From positions 51,186 to 115,185 of the forward strand of contig UQPB01000006.1 in NCBI GenBank assembly GCA_900542835.1: 64,000 nt of DNA, given 5' to 3'. The translations under genes were made by a program, and so were the position numbers. The notes beneath the pieces were generated by a model that saw nothing but the letters and a program-made list of their open reading frames with translations, had not been told where the DNA came from and did no database searches. Position 1 is the first letter of the stretch, and the number at the start of each line of letters is the position of its first letter. This document shows, piece after piece, positions 9,009 to 18,032 of this stretch. This stretch comes from an uncultured Pelosinus sp. Lineage in GTDB: Bacteria > Bacillota > Negativicutes > Sporomusales > Acetonemataceae.

Positions 9009-10623
9009 TGTTTTTCCTTCCGTCAAGCAGTTTAAACAGCCTTGCGGCCACTTGTATCTGTAGTATTTCTTCCGGGTTGGTAAAATCAATCGCCAGGGAT
9101 TCGTTGATTTTTTGCAGGCGATATCTTACTGTTTTCGGGTGCAGAAACAGTTTTTCCGCAGTGATAGGATAGCTCTGATTGGCGTCCAAAAAGGTTTTCA
9201 GCGTCTCAAACAATTGCGGGAATTTGTATCTGAAGGCGGCAATATGCGGCGGGATAAATTTTTCGAGATCACCCAGGCTGTCCATGCTGAGCAATAACTT
9301 GTAAATTCCCAATTCCTCGTATGGCAGGATCGTGTTCCCGTTATGAAATACGCGCAGCACTTTCTGCGCATCCAGTACTTCAATGTTGGCTCTGGGAATG
9401 TCCTGCCTCGCGACTTTCGAACTCAGACTGGCGGAATAGTGAAATTCTTTCAGCAGCTGCTTCAGTGCCGGGCTATTCATGAGCTTCTCGATAGCCGCTG
9501 CCGCGATAGCCGGTTGTTTCTCATCTAAGTTGACAATAAATACAATCCGGTCCAGTTTTTCCAGGAATACGGTTTCGGCAAAGCCGGCTTTAAATAATAG
9601 TCTGATTTGCCGTAGCGCTTGCGGCATCAGGTCCTTTAATCCGTTGCCGTTTTTGGGCGACAGTTTGATCAAAACGACCTGATAATATAAGTAATTGTTT
9701 ATAGCAAGCGACTCAAGCGCTTCGTCAATTGCCTTTTCATCGTAAAGCCTGTCATTGAGCAAGTCGCTGATCAAATTGTTTTTTTGCTGAAACAGATTCT
9801 GGGAGATCACATATTTCTTCAGCAGCTCCATTTGCAGCAGCTTTACGCCGTTTTCCAGAACCATAAAATCTTCCGCCGCAATTTGCTCTGTCAATTCATG
9901 AATGATCAGCTCATAGTCGTCATAACCGAGATGGGGAATGTGAACGCAGAGCTGCTGACCGGCCAGCTGCGGCATAAAGGCATTGTAGACGACGTCTTTG
10001 CGTTCGTAGGGAAAATGGACATACCTTTCGGTCAGGACAGCGCGGAACCCGGTTACAGTGACATCGTCCAGGGCGGGATTCGTACTTACAACAGTCCCTT
10101 TTGTTGCGTTCCGCAGGCTGACGTCACGGGCTAACATTTTCTTGAATTCATGCAGGATCCTGCTCATCGAGGGCATTTTCAGCGCGAGACGGGTTAATTC
10201 GCTGTGTGCTTCATAATACTTGTTCAGCAAATTGATATTCTGGTTGATGATGGGACCGAGGATGGCGAGGATAATGCTTTCATATTTAATATCTTTGCCA
10301 ATTTGAATCAGGGGGATTTGGTGCTTGTCGCAAAGGGTGATGATCAGCTGCGGGATTTGCGGCAGCAGCCGGTCGATCTTGATGATAAAGGCACTGATAC
10401 CGATATGGTGCAGCTTTTCAAAAAAACGGTCCAGCTCCTGATCGTTGAGATTCTGCAAAGCAAAAAAGCTGGTCAGGATGACCTCGCCGGCGCGGCCCCA
10501 GCTTGAAATATCGGTTGCCTCAAGAATATTCACGCCGGTGATCTCCAGCAGCGGCGCCTCGCAGCCGGCGATGAACCGTGCACCGCTCAGCGAATGCGTC
10601 TTTATAATGTCTTTGATATTCAA
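9001..10623 (-). CDS. PucR-family transcriptional regulator (second)
   Basis: 540-residue regulator with the same layout as the first: N-terminal PucR domain (about residues 5-125, with LEATDISSWGRAGEVILTSF and IPLIQIGKDIKYES), a middle GGDEF-like or effector region, and a C-terminal PucR helix-turn-helix (ITAEKLFLHPKTVRYRLQKI). The start is a TTG at 10623 after AAAGGAGT. It is transcribed away from the allFG operon across a 135-bp AT-rich gap, the usual arrangement for a local activator or repressor. Its body is visibly more AT-rich and Ile/Asn/Lys-rich than its neighbours, which may mean separate ancestry. Confidence 0.92.
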   Translation of the reverse strand: MNIKDIIKTHSLSGARFIAGCEAPLLEITGVNILEATDISSWGRAGEVILTSFFALQNLNDQELDRFFEKLHHIGISAFIIKIDRLLPQIPQLIITLCDKHQIPLIQIGKDIKYESIILAILGPIINQNINLLNKYYEAHSELTRLALKMPSMSRILHEFKKMLARDVSLRNATKGTVVSTNPALDDVTVTGFRAVLTERYVHFPYERKDVVYNAFMPQLAGQQLCVHIPHLGYDDYELIIHELTEQIAAEDFMVLENGVKLLQMELLKKYVISQNLFQQKNNLISDLLNDRLYDEKAIDEALESLAINNYLYYQVVLIKLSPKNGNGLKDLMPQALRQIRLLFKAGFAETVFLEKLDRIVFIVNLDEKQPAIAAAAIEKLMNSPALKQLLKEFHYSASLSSKVARQDIPRANIEVLDAQKVLRVFHNGNTILPYEELGIYKLLLSMDSLGDLEKFIPPHIAAFRYKFPQLFETLKTFLDANQSYPITAEKLFLHPKTVRYRLQKINESLAIDFTNPEEILQIQVAARLFKLLDGRKNNG

Positions 10624-10758
10624 GTCTGTACTCCTTTATCCTCAAGGTCTAAAAAAAACGCTTATTTATAGCAGTTTCCGCCAATGCTTACTCCTGAAAA
10701 CAATGATAAGATAAATTCATAATTAACAAAATATTAGCACGGAAAAAGGAGATTGGGA
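10624..10758. promoter_or_regulatory. Divergent control region between pucR2 and allFG
   Basis: 135-bp AT-rich gap between divergent genes. The block TTAACAAAATATT at 10723-10735 matches the reverse of the Bacillus PucR box (WWWCNTTGGTTAA, from memory) at 11 of 13 positions. No convincing -35/-10 pair was found by eye. The allFG ribosome site AAGGAGA is at 10746-10752. Confidence 0.45.
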
Positions 10759-13700
10759 ATGCTCTACACGGTAATTAAAAAAAATAGTTACCAGGATTCG
10801 ATTAATTTGATGCTGTTGACGAATTCGATTCATACGCTGGCCGGTGTTGAAAAATGCGCGATTATGATGGGCACGAATGCCAATAAGGATATCTTTAAAA
10901 ACAGCGGGCTGCTTACACCGGAAGCGGAACAGGCGGCACCGAACGATATGGTCATTGTCGTCGAGGCGGCAACCGCAGCGGTAGTTGAACAGGTGCTGCG
11001 GGAAGTCGAGCTTTTCCTAACCAATCTGGCAGTGAAAAGAAAAAATACCGCTGTTGGCAGTGTGACCAGCCTGGAGGCGGCGCTGCGGGAGATGCCGGAT
11101 GCCAATCTGGCGTTGTTTTCGATTCCCGGCGAGTATGCGGTCGGCGAGATTGAAAAGGCGCTGGACAGGGGACTGCACGTTTTTTCGTTTACCGACAACA
11201 TCGCTCTGGCGGATGAAGCCCGGCTGAAGCAAAAGGCGCATGACAAGGGGCTGCTGCTGATGGGACCGGACTGCGGCACCGGGATTATCTCCGGCATTCC
11301 GATTGCCTTTACCAATGTTGTCCGGCCGGGCAATATCGGCATTGTCGGCGCGTCGGGAACCGGTATCCAGGAAGTGACCACCATCATCGACAGGCTGGGC
11401 GGCGGTGTTGTGCACGCGATTGGCACCGGCGGCCGCGATTTAAGCGAGGCGGTCAACGCAGTTACGCTCAGGGATGCGCTGCTGGGCCTGGAGCTGCATG
11501 ATCCCACCGATGTAATTGTAGTCATTTCCAAGCCGCCGGCGCCCGCGGTCAGGGATGAAATCGCGGCCCTGCTGCAATGTCTCAGCAAGCCGGTTGTCGC
11601 GATTTTTCTGGGAGAAAAGCCGCAACGGCATGAAGGCAATGTCTATTTTGCTCATACGCTGGAAGAAGCGGCGATGATGGCGGTTGATCTTTCCCGCAAC
11701 CAACCGGTGAAGGCCAATTATACGACCGGGCTGAGCGTTGTTGCAGCGGCGCCGCTGCCGGCGGCTAAAACGCTCAAGGGCCTGTATTCCGGCGGCACGC
11801 TTGCCGCTGAAGCGGCGATGCTGATCGCCGAAGCTCTGGATTTGGGCAAGCTGATTAAACAAGAGGGCTATCTGTTAAATGCCCAGGGTTACGAGGTGAT
11901 TGATCTCGGCGATGATATCTACACCCAGGGGAAGCCGCACCCGATGATCGATCCGCAGATCCGCATCGACAAGCTCCGCGAATACGCCCGGGACGAGCAG
12001 ACTGGTGTCATTCTGCTGGACTGCGTGCTGGGCTACGGCTCGCATCCCGATATGGCCGGAGCGCTGGCTGGGGCGATCCAGGATGCGCTTCAGACCGCCA
12101 GGGCCGAGGGGCGGGATTTGTATGTTGTCGGTACGGTCTGCGGCACCGAGGCCGATCCGCAAAGCTATCAGGCGGCGATAAAAACGTTGCGGGAATGCGG
12201 CGTGCTGCTGGAGGAAAGCAACGCCAGGGCTGTGCGTCTGGCTCTGCGGTTGAAGGGCATTGAGCTGACCGAAGCCGATAAATACGTAGTTGAAAGCCGG
12301 ACGGCCAGGCAGGAGTTGCCACCGGTCAGCGACAGCGTAGTTGAGCTCTTAAACACTAAACCGCGGATCATCAACATCGGTCTGGCCGGCTTTACAGAAT
12401 CAATCCTGACCTATGGCGGCAGTGCCCTGCAATATGACTGGAAGCCGGCGGCGGGCGGCGATAAAAAAATGATCAGACTGCTGCAGGCGCTGGCGGCACG
12501 GGAGGAAATCGACCGGGCCAATGAGGCCGTCCTGGCGAAAATGCAAGATTCACAGCCTTTTCTGCTGGATGTAGTTTCCGCCAGGTCCGTTATTGACATC
12601 CTGCAGGAAAAAGTATTGCTGCATGCCGGCCCGCCGATTGAATACCGGCAGATGACCGGACCGATGCAGGGGGCCTGCATCGGCGCGGTATTGTTTGAAG
12701 GCTGGGCGGCGGATGAAGCGGCGGCCCGCAGGCTGCTGGAGGCTGGCGAGGTCAGATTCTCTCCCTGCCATCATGTCCGGGCGGTTGGTCCGATGGGCGG
12801 GATCACCTCCGGCAGCATGCCGGTCATGGTGGTGCAAAATAAGCTGGACGGCTCGCTTGCCTACTGCATTATGAACGAAGGCATCGGCAAGGTTCTTCGC
12901 TTCGGGGCGTTTTCCACCGAGGTTGTCGCCAGACTGGCCTGGATGCGCGATACGCTAGGGCCGGTCCTGTCAAAAGCGCTGCGGCGCAAAGCCGGCGGTC
13001 TGAACCTGAACGTGATTATCGCCAAGTCGATTACGATGGGCGATGAATTCCATCAGCGCAATATTGCCGCCTCGCTGAATTTTCTCAAGGAGCTTACACC
13101 GCTCATTCTGGAGCTGGATATTGACGAACGTGACAAGTACGCGGCAATTACCTTCCTGGCGGATACCGATCAGTTCTTCTTAAACGTAATGATGGCTGCC
13201 GGCAAATCGATTGTGGATTGTGCCAGAAAGGTGGCAAGCGGCACGGTGGTTACAACCATGGCCCGCAACGGCCGGGAATTCGGCGTCAGGATCAGCGGCA
13301 TGGGCGACGAATGGTTCACCGCTCCGGTGAATACGCCTGCAGGGCTATACTTCAGCGGTTTCTCCGAGGCCGATGCCAATCCCGATATTGGCGACAGCGC
13401 GATCACGGAGACAGTGGGGGTCGGCGCGATGGCGATGGTCGCGGCGCCGGGCGTCACCCGCTTCGTCGGTGCCGGCGGCTTTGACGACGCGCTGCGGGTA
13501 TCCAATGAAATGAATGAAATCTGCATTGCCAATAACCCCAATTGGAGCGTGCCAACCTGGGACTTCAGAGGCACCTGCCTGGGGATAGACGCCAGAAAGG
13601 TTGTCGCCAGCGGGATTACGCCGCTGATTAATACCGGCATTGCCCATAGAGAGGCGGGGGTGGGGCAAATTGGCGCCGGCACGGTGCGTGCGCCGCTGGC

Positions 13701-13764
13701 CTGCTTTGAAAAAGCGGTTATTGCTTACGCGCGGCAGCTGGGAATAGATGTTGAGCGGGAATGA
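10759..13764 (+). CDS. Fused oxamate carbamoyltransferase subunits AllF-AllG (FdrA-YlbE fusion)
   Basis: 1001-residue protein joining two genes that are separate in E. coli. Residues 1 to about 570 are FdrA-like with a succinyl-CoA-synthetase-type fold: DCGTGIISGIPIAF, then the nucleotide-loop-like IGIVGASGTGIQE and AIGTGGRDLSE, ending with INIGLAGF near residue 535. From about 580 it is YlbE/DUF1116-like: LLHAGPPIEYRQMTGPMQGA, EGWA, CHHVRAVGPMGGITSGSMPV, ITMGDEFHQRNIA, GMGDEWFTAPVNTP and AAPGVTRFVGAGG. FdrA, YlbE and YlbF have been reported as oxamate carbamoyltransferase AllFGH, which uses oxalurate and phosphate to give oxamate and carbamoyl phosphate. ATG 10759 follows AAGGAGA; a TTG at 10753 is in frame. 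No stop interrupts the join. Confidence 0.88.
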   Translation: MLYTVIKKNSYQDSINLMLLTNSIHTLAGVEKCAIMMGTNANKDIFKNSGLLTPEAEQAAPNDMVIVVEAATAAVVEQVLREVELFLTNLAVKRKNTAVGSVTSLEAALREMPDANLALFSIPGEYAVGEIEKALDRGLHVFSFTDNIALADEARLKQKAHDKGLLLMGPDCGTGIISGIPIAFTNVVRPGNIGIVGASGTGIQEVTTIIDRLGGGVVHAIGTGGRDLSEAVNAVTLRDALLGLELHDPTDVIVVISKPPAPAVRDEIAALLQCLSKPVVAIFLGEKPQRHEGNVYFAHTLEEAAMMAVDLSRNQPVKANYTTGLSVVAAAPLPAAKTLKGLYSGGTLAAEAAMLIAEALDLGKLIKQEGYLLNAQGYEVIDLGDDIYTQGKPHPMIDPQIRIDKLREYARDEQTGVILLDCVLGYGSHPDMAGALAGAIQDALQTARAEGRDLYVVGTVCGTEADPQSYQAAIKTLRECGVLLEESNARAVRLALRLKGIELTEADKYVVESRTARQELPPVSDSVVELLNTKPRIINIGLAGFTESILTYGGSALQYDWKPAAGGDKKMIRLLQALAAREEIDRANEAVLAKMQDSQPFLLDVVSARSVIDILQEKVLLHAGPPIEYRQMTGPMQGACIGAVLFEGWAADEAAARRLLEAGEVRFSPCHHVRAVGPMGGITSGSMPVMVVQNKLDGSLAYCIMNEGIGKVLRFGAFSTEVVARLAWMRDTLGPVLSKALRRKAGGLNLNVIIAKSITMGDEFHQRNIAASLNFLKELTPLILELDIDERDKYAAITFLADTDQFFLNVMMAAGKSIVDCARKVASGTVVTTMARNGREFGVRISGMGDEWFTAPVNTPAGLYFSGFSEADANPDIGDSAITETVGVGAMAMVAAPGVTRFVGAGGFDDALRVSNEMNEICIANNPNWSVPTWDFRGTCLGIDARKVVASGITPLINTGIAHREAGVGQIGAGTVRAPLACFEKAVIAYARQLGIDVERE

Positions 13765-14674
13765 GGACAGCGGCAGAGAGGGGAAAAGCAATTTTTTGTC
13801 TGTCTGCCTCGGCCGCCGCGCTGCCGGTGCCGTGCACAGCTGCTTTGCCAACGGGTTGAATGTACAGTTTGGCGACTGGCTGCTGTTTATCGGCTGCGGC
13901 GGCGCGCAGCTGTCCGCCTGTGGCCTGCACGTCACGGCGGCCAGGCTAAGGCCGCTGCTTGCCGTCGTTGACCGGGGCGATATTGTTGTCTGCAAAGACG
14001 GCGTGTTTCGTTTCTATAGCGGCAGCGGCGTTTTAACGCTTGGCTTTGGCGACGTGGCGGAGGTGGATTTGCGGCTGCCGCGGATCTGCTGCGAGCGTGG
14101 CCGGATTGCCGACAGCGGCCTGTATCGGCAGCTGGCCGGCGTCGATTTTGCCAGGGGCATTGGGCTGGAACTGGATGCGGCGGCGCAAACCGGTCTTGAA
14201 CAGCTGGCTGCCGCTGATAAATCGGATTATCGTCGCAATTCACAGCTAATCAATTTTTTTATCGGCAGAGGCAGGGGCCTGACGCCAAGCGGCGACGATA
14301 TTCTCCTGGGGTTTACGCTGGTCCTGCTGCTATTTGGCGAATTTGCCGACTGGCGGCGGGCGCTTTCCGGTGCGATCGCCGGCGATAAAACCACACTGGT
14401 CAGCGCAACTGCCTTGCGGGCGCTGTTGTGCGGTTACTGCGGCGAGGCGCTGCTGCAGCTGGCCAGGCTGCTGGACGGAGCTGATTCTGCTGCCATTGAC
14501 AGCGCCATCCGCGCGGCCCGTGCCTATGGGCATACGTCCGGTACGGATAGTGTATTCGGCTTTTTTATAGGACTGACGTTTCTGGCAGGGCCAGTCGCTG
14601 GAGCTGCCGCGGCAAGGCAGCCTGGTTGGCTAATTAATATGGAGAGGGGTATGGTGTATGGAAATCACGGTTAA
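13748..14674 (+). CDS. allH: Oxamate carbamoyltransferase subunit AllH (YlbF, DUF2877)
   Basis: 308-residue protein of the DUF2877 family, third subunit of the predicted oxamate carbamoyltransferase. The family signature GRGRGLTPSGDD lies near residues 174-185, followed by VSATALRALLCGYCGEAL and GHTSGTD. The ATG at 13748 overlaps allFG by 17 bp. A TTG at 13796 preceded by GAGAGGGG would give a shorter N-terminus MSVCLGRR and may be the true start. Overlaps on both sides show tight coupling with the fused AllFG protein and with AllC. Confidence 0.86.
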   Translation: MLSGNEDSGREGKSNFLSVCLGRRAAGAVHSCFANGLNVQFGDWLLFIGCGGAQLSACGLHVTAARLRPLLAVVDRGDIVVCKDGVFRFYSGSGVLTLGFGDVAEVDLRLPRICCERGRIADSGLYRQLAGVDFARGIGLELDAAAQTGLEQLAAADKSDYRRNSQLINFFIGRGRGLTPSGDDILLGFTLVLLLFGEFADWRRALSGAIAGDKTTLVSATALRALLCGYCGEALLQLARLLDGADSAAIDSAIRAARAYGHTSGTDSVFGFFIGLTFLAGPVAGAAAARQPGWLINMERGMVYGNHG

Positions 14675-15881
14675 GGAAATCCAGGAAACGATGGACTGGT
14701 TGTCGGCGATCAGCGATGACGCCGGGCCGGGGACGACGCGGCTGTTGTATTCGCCAAGCTGGCTGCGGGCGCAGCGGGAGATTAAAGCCCGCCTGGAAGC
14801 GCTGGGCATGGACTGCCGTTTTGACGCGATCGGCAATCTTTACGGTGTTTTGCCCGGCACGGTGACGCCGGAGAAGACCATCGCCACCGGCTCGCACGTG
14901 GATACGGTTATCAAAGGCGGCAAGCTGGACGGACAGCTGGGGATTTTTGGCGGCTATCTGGCGGTGAAGCATTTGCTGCAAACCTATGGCAGGCCGCGCA
15001 AAAGTATTGAGCTGATTTCGATGGCCGAGGAAGAAGGCTCGCGCTTTCCGTACGTTTTTTGGGGCAGTAAAAATATTTTTGGCTTGGCAAAACGGGAAGA
15101 GGTTGAAGCGCTTAAGGATGCCAACGGCGTCGGCTTTGTCGCCGCCATGCGCGAGTGCGGCTTTGATTTCAGCACAGAGTACCGGGAAAGAACTGATATT
15201 GAGGCGTTTATTGAATTGCACATCGAGCAGGGTAACTTCCTCGAGCAAGAGGGCTTTACCGTCGGCGTCGTTAATTCCATCGCAGGGCAAAAACGCTATA
15301 ACCTCATCCTGAAAGGCGAAGCCAATCATGCCGGCACTACCCTGATGCGCTACCGCAAGGACACCGTCGAATGCATGTCGCGCATCATCGTGCATTGCCT
15401 GGATAAGGCTAAGGCCGCCGGTGATCCGCTGGTGCTTACCTTTGGCAAAGTGCTGCCCAAGCCCAATACGGTCAATGTTGTCCCCGGCGAGACCCTGTTT
15501 ACCATGGACTGCCGCCATACCGACGCCCGTTTTCTGCAGGAATTTACCGCCGTACTGGAAGCGGATATGCAAAGCATTGCCGACAGTATGGGCATTGCAC
15601 TTGCTATTGACAACTGGATGAATGAGCAGCCGGTCGCAATGGATAAACGCGTTGTGGACAGCATAGAGCGCGTCTGCAAGCAAAACCAGATTCATTATAG
15701 GCTCATGCACAGCGGCGCCGGCCACGATTCGCAGATCTTTGCCCCCCGGGTCCCCACCGGGATGATCTTTGTGCCGAGTATTAAGGGTATCAGCCACAAT
15801 CCGGCGGAAGATACAAATTTGACAGACTTGCGTGAGGGCATCAGGACACTGGCGCATGTACTGCAGGAACTGGCTTATTAA
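14658..15881 (+). CDS. allC: Allantoate amidohydrolase
   Basis: 407-residue M20-family amidohydrolase, predicted to hydrolyse allantoate to (S)-ureidoglycine, ammonia and CO2. Metal-binding residues are visible in GSHVDTV, GKLDGQLG, MAEEEGSRF and LHIEQG, and in the C-terminal SGAGHDSQ and GISHNPAE. Blocks such as TRLLYSPSWL, FPYVFWGSKNIFGLA, VVNSIAGQKRY and VNVVPGETLFTMDCRHTDA follow E. coli AllC closely, which separates it from hydantoinase-linked carbamoylases. GGAGAGGGG precedes the ATG; the start overlaps allH by 17 bp. Confidence 0.95.
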   Translation: MEITVKEIQETMDWLSAISDDAGPGTTRLLYSPSWLRAQREIKARLEALGMDCRFDAIGNLYGVLPGTVTPEKTIATGSHVDTVIKGGKLDGQLGIFGGYLAVKHLLQTYGRPRKSIELISMAEEEGSRFPYVFWGSKNIFGLAKREEVEALKDANGVGFVAAMRECGFDFSTEYRERTDIEAFIELHIEQGNFLEQEGFTVGVVNSIAGQKRYNLILKGEANHAGTTLMRYRKDTVECMSRIIVHCLDKAKAAGDPLVLTFGKVLPKPNTVNVVPGETLFTMDCRHTDARFLQEFTAVLEADMQSIADSMGIALAIDNWMNEQPVAMDKRVVDSIERVCKQNQIHYRLMHSGAGHDSQIFAPRVPTGMIFVPSIKGISHNPAEDTNLTDLREGIRTLAHVLQELAY

Positions 15882-15901
15882 GAATCGAAAGGATGTTGAG
15901 G

Positions 15902-17170
15902 ATGAGCGAGCAAACAGTGCGAACCTCGTACCCGCAGAACTACTGGAAGCTGATTGTATTCACCTTTTGCATGGGCTGGACGATCATCTGGATTTACCGG
16001 GCGATGCTGTCGCCGATCTACCCTGAGATTCAGACGACAATCGGGCCGCAGACCAATGCGGCAATGGGGCTGATTGCCTCCTGCTATTTCTTCGGCTATA
16101 CCGCCTTGCAGATCCCTTCCGGTTTCCTGGTCGATAAATTCGGGCAGAAAAAGGTTCTGATTCCCGGCTTTATTCTTTTTGCCGGCGGTGTTTTCAGCAT
16201 CGCTTTCGCTAAGTCGATTATGCCGATTTATATCGGCGCCACGATGGCCGGCATCGGCTGCGGCACCTACTATGGCTCGGCGTTTTCCCTGACCTCGCAG
16301 CATGTGCCGCCGGAGAAGAAGGGACTCCAGACTGCCATTGTCAACAGCGGCTCGGCGCTGGGCATGATTATCGGCATGACCGGTTCAAGCTATCTGGTAA
16401 AAACGCTTGGCCTGCCGTGGCAGACGATGGTGGTCATCTCCGGCTGCCTGCTGGTGTTCCTGGTACTTTGGTTTGTCTTTGCCATTATTGAGCCCAGTAA
16501 AGTGAAGCAGGCACCGGCAGCCGCGGTAAGCGGCCAGGCAACCCCGGCGGCTCAGGAGGCTTCTAAGGGTTCCATGTTCCGCCTTTCCCTGGTTACCTGC
16601 TATTTCCTGTATTTTACAACTTGCTACGCCTATTACCTGATTGTCACCTGGCTGCCCAAGTTTCTTGAGGCCGAACGCGGTATTACCGGCGGCATGATCG
16701 GGCTGATTGTATCCATGATCGCTGTTACAGCCGTTCCCGGCGCTTTGTTCTTCGCGGGGCTGTCTGATAAAAAACGCGATCAAAAGGCCCGCATTATTTT
16801 GTTTTTGGAAATTGCCGCGTTTATTTTGATCGCGGTTTCCATGTTTGCGCCCAACACCGCCAGTCTGGCCGCCATTCTGCTGCTGTACGGCTTCCTGGGC
16901 AAAATGGCGGTGGACCCGGTTTTGATTTCCTATGTATCCGACCAGGCCGACCGTAAAACCCTGGCGACAACCCTTGGCACCTTTAATTTCTTCGGCATGG
17001 CCTCTTCTGTTGTCGCTCCCGCTCTTACCGGCTATATCATTGACCAGACCGGCTCAGGCGTCTGGGGCTTCTATCTGGGCGCTATCCTGCTGATCCTGGG
17101 TGCTGTCTGCTTCTATGTGACAAACGTTGCTATCGGCTCAAAACAAGTCAGTAAAGGAGAACTAGTATGA
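15902..17170 (+). CDS. MFS transporter, probable ureide (allantoate) permease
   Basis: 422-residue major facilitator protein with about 12 membrane segments and a hydrophilic centre near residues 200-222. The N-terminal half carries FCMGWTIIWIYRAMLSPIYP and SGFLVDKFGQKK, a variant of the MFS loop-2/3 motif. It resembles organic-anion (ACS-type) carriers. ATG 15902 fits AAAGG nine bases upstream; ATG 15893 is also in frame. Its stop overlaps the allE start as ATGA, and it lies between allC and allE, so allantoate or another ureide is the likely substrate. That is inference from position. Confidence 0.85.
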   Translation: MSEQTVRTSYPQNYWKLIVFTFCMGWTIIWIYRAMLSPIYPEIQTTIGPQTNAAMGLIASCYFFGYTALQIPSGFLVDKFGQKKVLIPGFILFAGGVFSIAFAKSIMPIYIGATMAGIGCGTYYGSAFSLTSQHVPPEKKGLQTAIVNSGSALGMIIGMTGSSYLVKTLGLPWQTMVVISGCLLVFLVLWFVFAIIEPSKVKQAPAAAVSGQATPAAQEASKGSMFRLSLVTCYFLYFTTCYAYYLIVTWLPKFLEAERGITGGMIGLIVSMIAVTAVPGALFFAGLSDKKRDQKARIILFLEIAAFILIAVSMFAPNTASLAAILLLYGFLGKMAVDPVLISYVSDQADRKTLATTLGTFNFFGMASSVVAPALTGYIIDQTGSGVWGFYLGAILLILGAVCFYVTNVAIGSKQVSKGELV

Positions 17171-17955
17171 GTTATCTCAACCACGTTACCGGCTACCGCC
17201 GCGACCTGCTGCACAGCCGTTCGGTAGTCAAGAAAAATAACTACGCGCTGTTGGAGCCGGACGGTCTGGTGAAAAACGTCCTGCCCGGCTTTGAAAATTG
17301 TGATGTCACGATTCTGGGATCACCGAAACTGGGGGCCAGCTTTGTCGATTATCTGGTCAGCATTTATGCGGATGGCAAGAATGAGGCCGGCTTCGGCGAC
17401 GACCGGGTCGAGACGCTGTTTTATCTGCTGGAGGGCAGGCTGGCAGCCAGAGCCGGTGAACAGTCTTTTATATTGGAAAAGGGCGGCTTTATCTATTGCC
17501 CGCCCGGTGTAAAGCTCTATTTTCGCAATGAAAGCGGCGAACCCGCCAGAGCTTTCCTGTACAAACGCGTCTATAACCGGCTGCCCGGCGTTGAGCCGTA
17601 CGTAGTTTGCGGCAATACCGAGTCCATGCCCTGGACGCACTATGAAGACATGGAGGATGTCCTGATCAAGGATTTTCTGCCGAAGGACCTGGCTTTTGAC
17701 TGCAACTTTCATATTCTCAGCTTCCGCCCCGGCGCCTCACATGGCTACCTTGAGACGCATATTCAGGAGCACGGCGCCTACTGCCTGAGCGGGCAAGGCA
17801 TGTACAATCTGGATAACGACTGGATTCCGGTGCAGAAAGGCGATTACATTTTCATGAGCGCTTACTGCCTGCAGGCCTGCTACGCCGTGGGCCGCGACGA
17901 GAATTTCTCCTATGTTTACTCAAAGGATTGCAATCGTGATGTTGCTCTCGGCTAA
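17167..17955 (+). CDS. allE: (S)-ureidoglycine aminohydrolase
   Basis: 262-residue two-cupin enzyme converting (S)-ureidoglycine to (S)-ureidoglycolate and ammonia. The match to E. coli AllE (YlbA), from memory, is strong along the whole chain: YLNHVTGYRRDLL, LEPDGLVKNVLPGFENCD, SPKLGASFVDYLV, RPGASHGYLETHIQEHGAY and YNLDNDWIPVQKGDYIFM. The manganese ligands of the C-terminal cupin are expected in ETHIQEH and the Gln of LQACY. GGAG precedes the ATG, which overlaps the upstream transporter stop. Confidence 0.95.
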   Translation: MSYLNHVTGYRRDLLHSRSVVKKNNYALLEPDGLVKNVLPGFENCDVTILGSPKLGASFVDYLVSIYADGKNEAGFGDDRVETLFYLLEGRLAARAGEQSFILEKGGFIYCPPGVKLYFRNESGEPARAFLYKRVYNRLPGVEPYVVCGNTESMPWTHYEDMEDVLIKDFLPKDLAFDCNFHILSFRPGASHGYLETHIQEHGAYCLSGQGMYNLDNDWIPVQKGDYIFMSAYCLQACYAVGRDENFSYVYSKDCNRDVALG

Positions 17956-18032
17956 TGGGATCGGACTTGCCGGATAAGCGTACGGTTGGCCGTGAACGCT
18001 TGGCGGCTTGAGTAGTCGAAAGGAGTGGTGCT

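Noticed and set aside
14634..15857. 407-codon minus-strand frame opposite allC
   Set aside because: Same extent as allC on the other strand; shadow frame from high GC at third positions.
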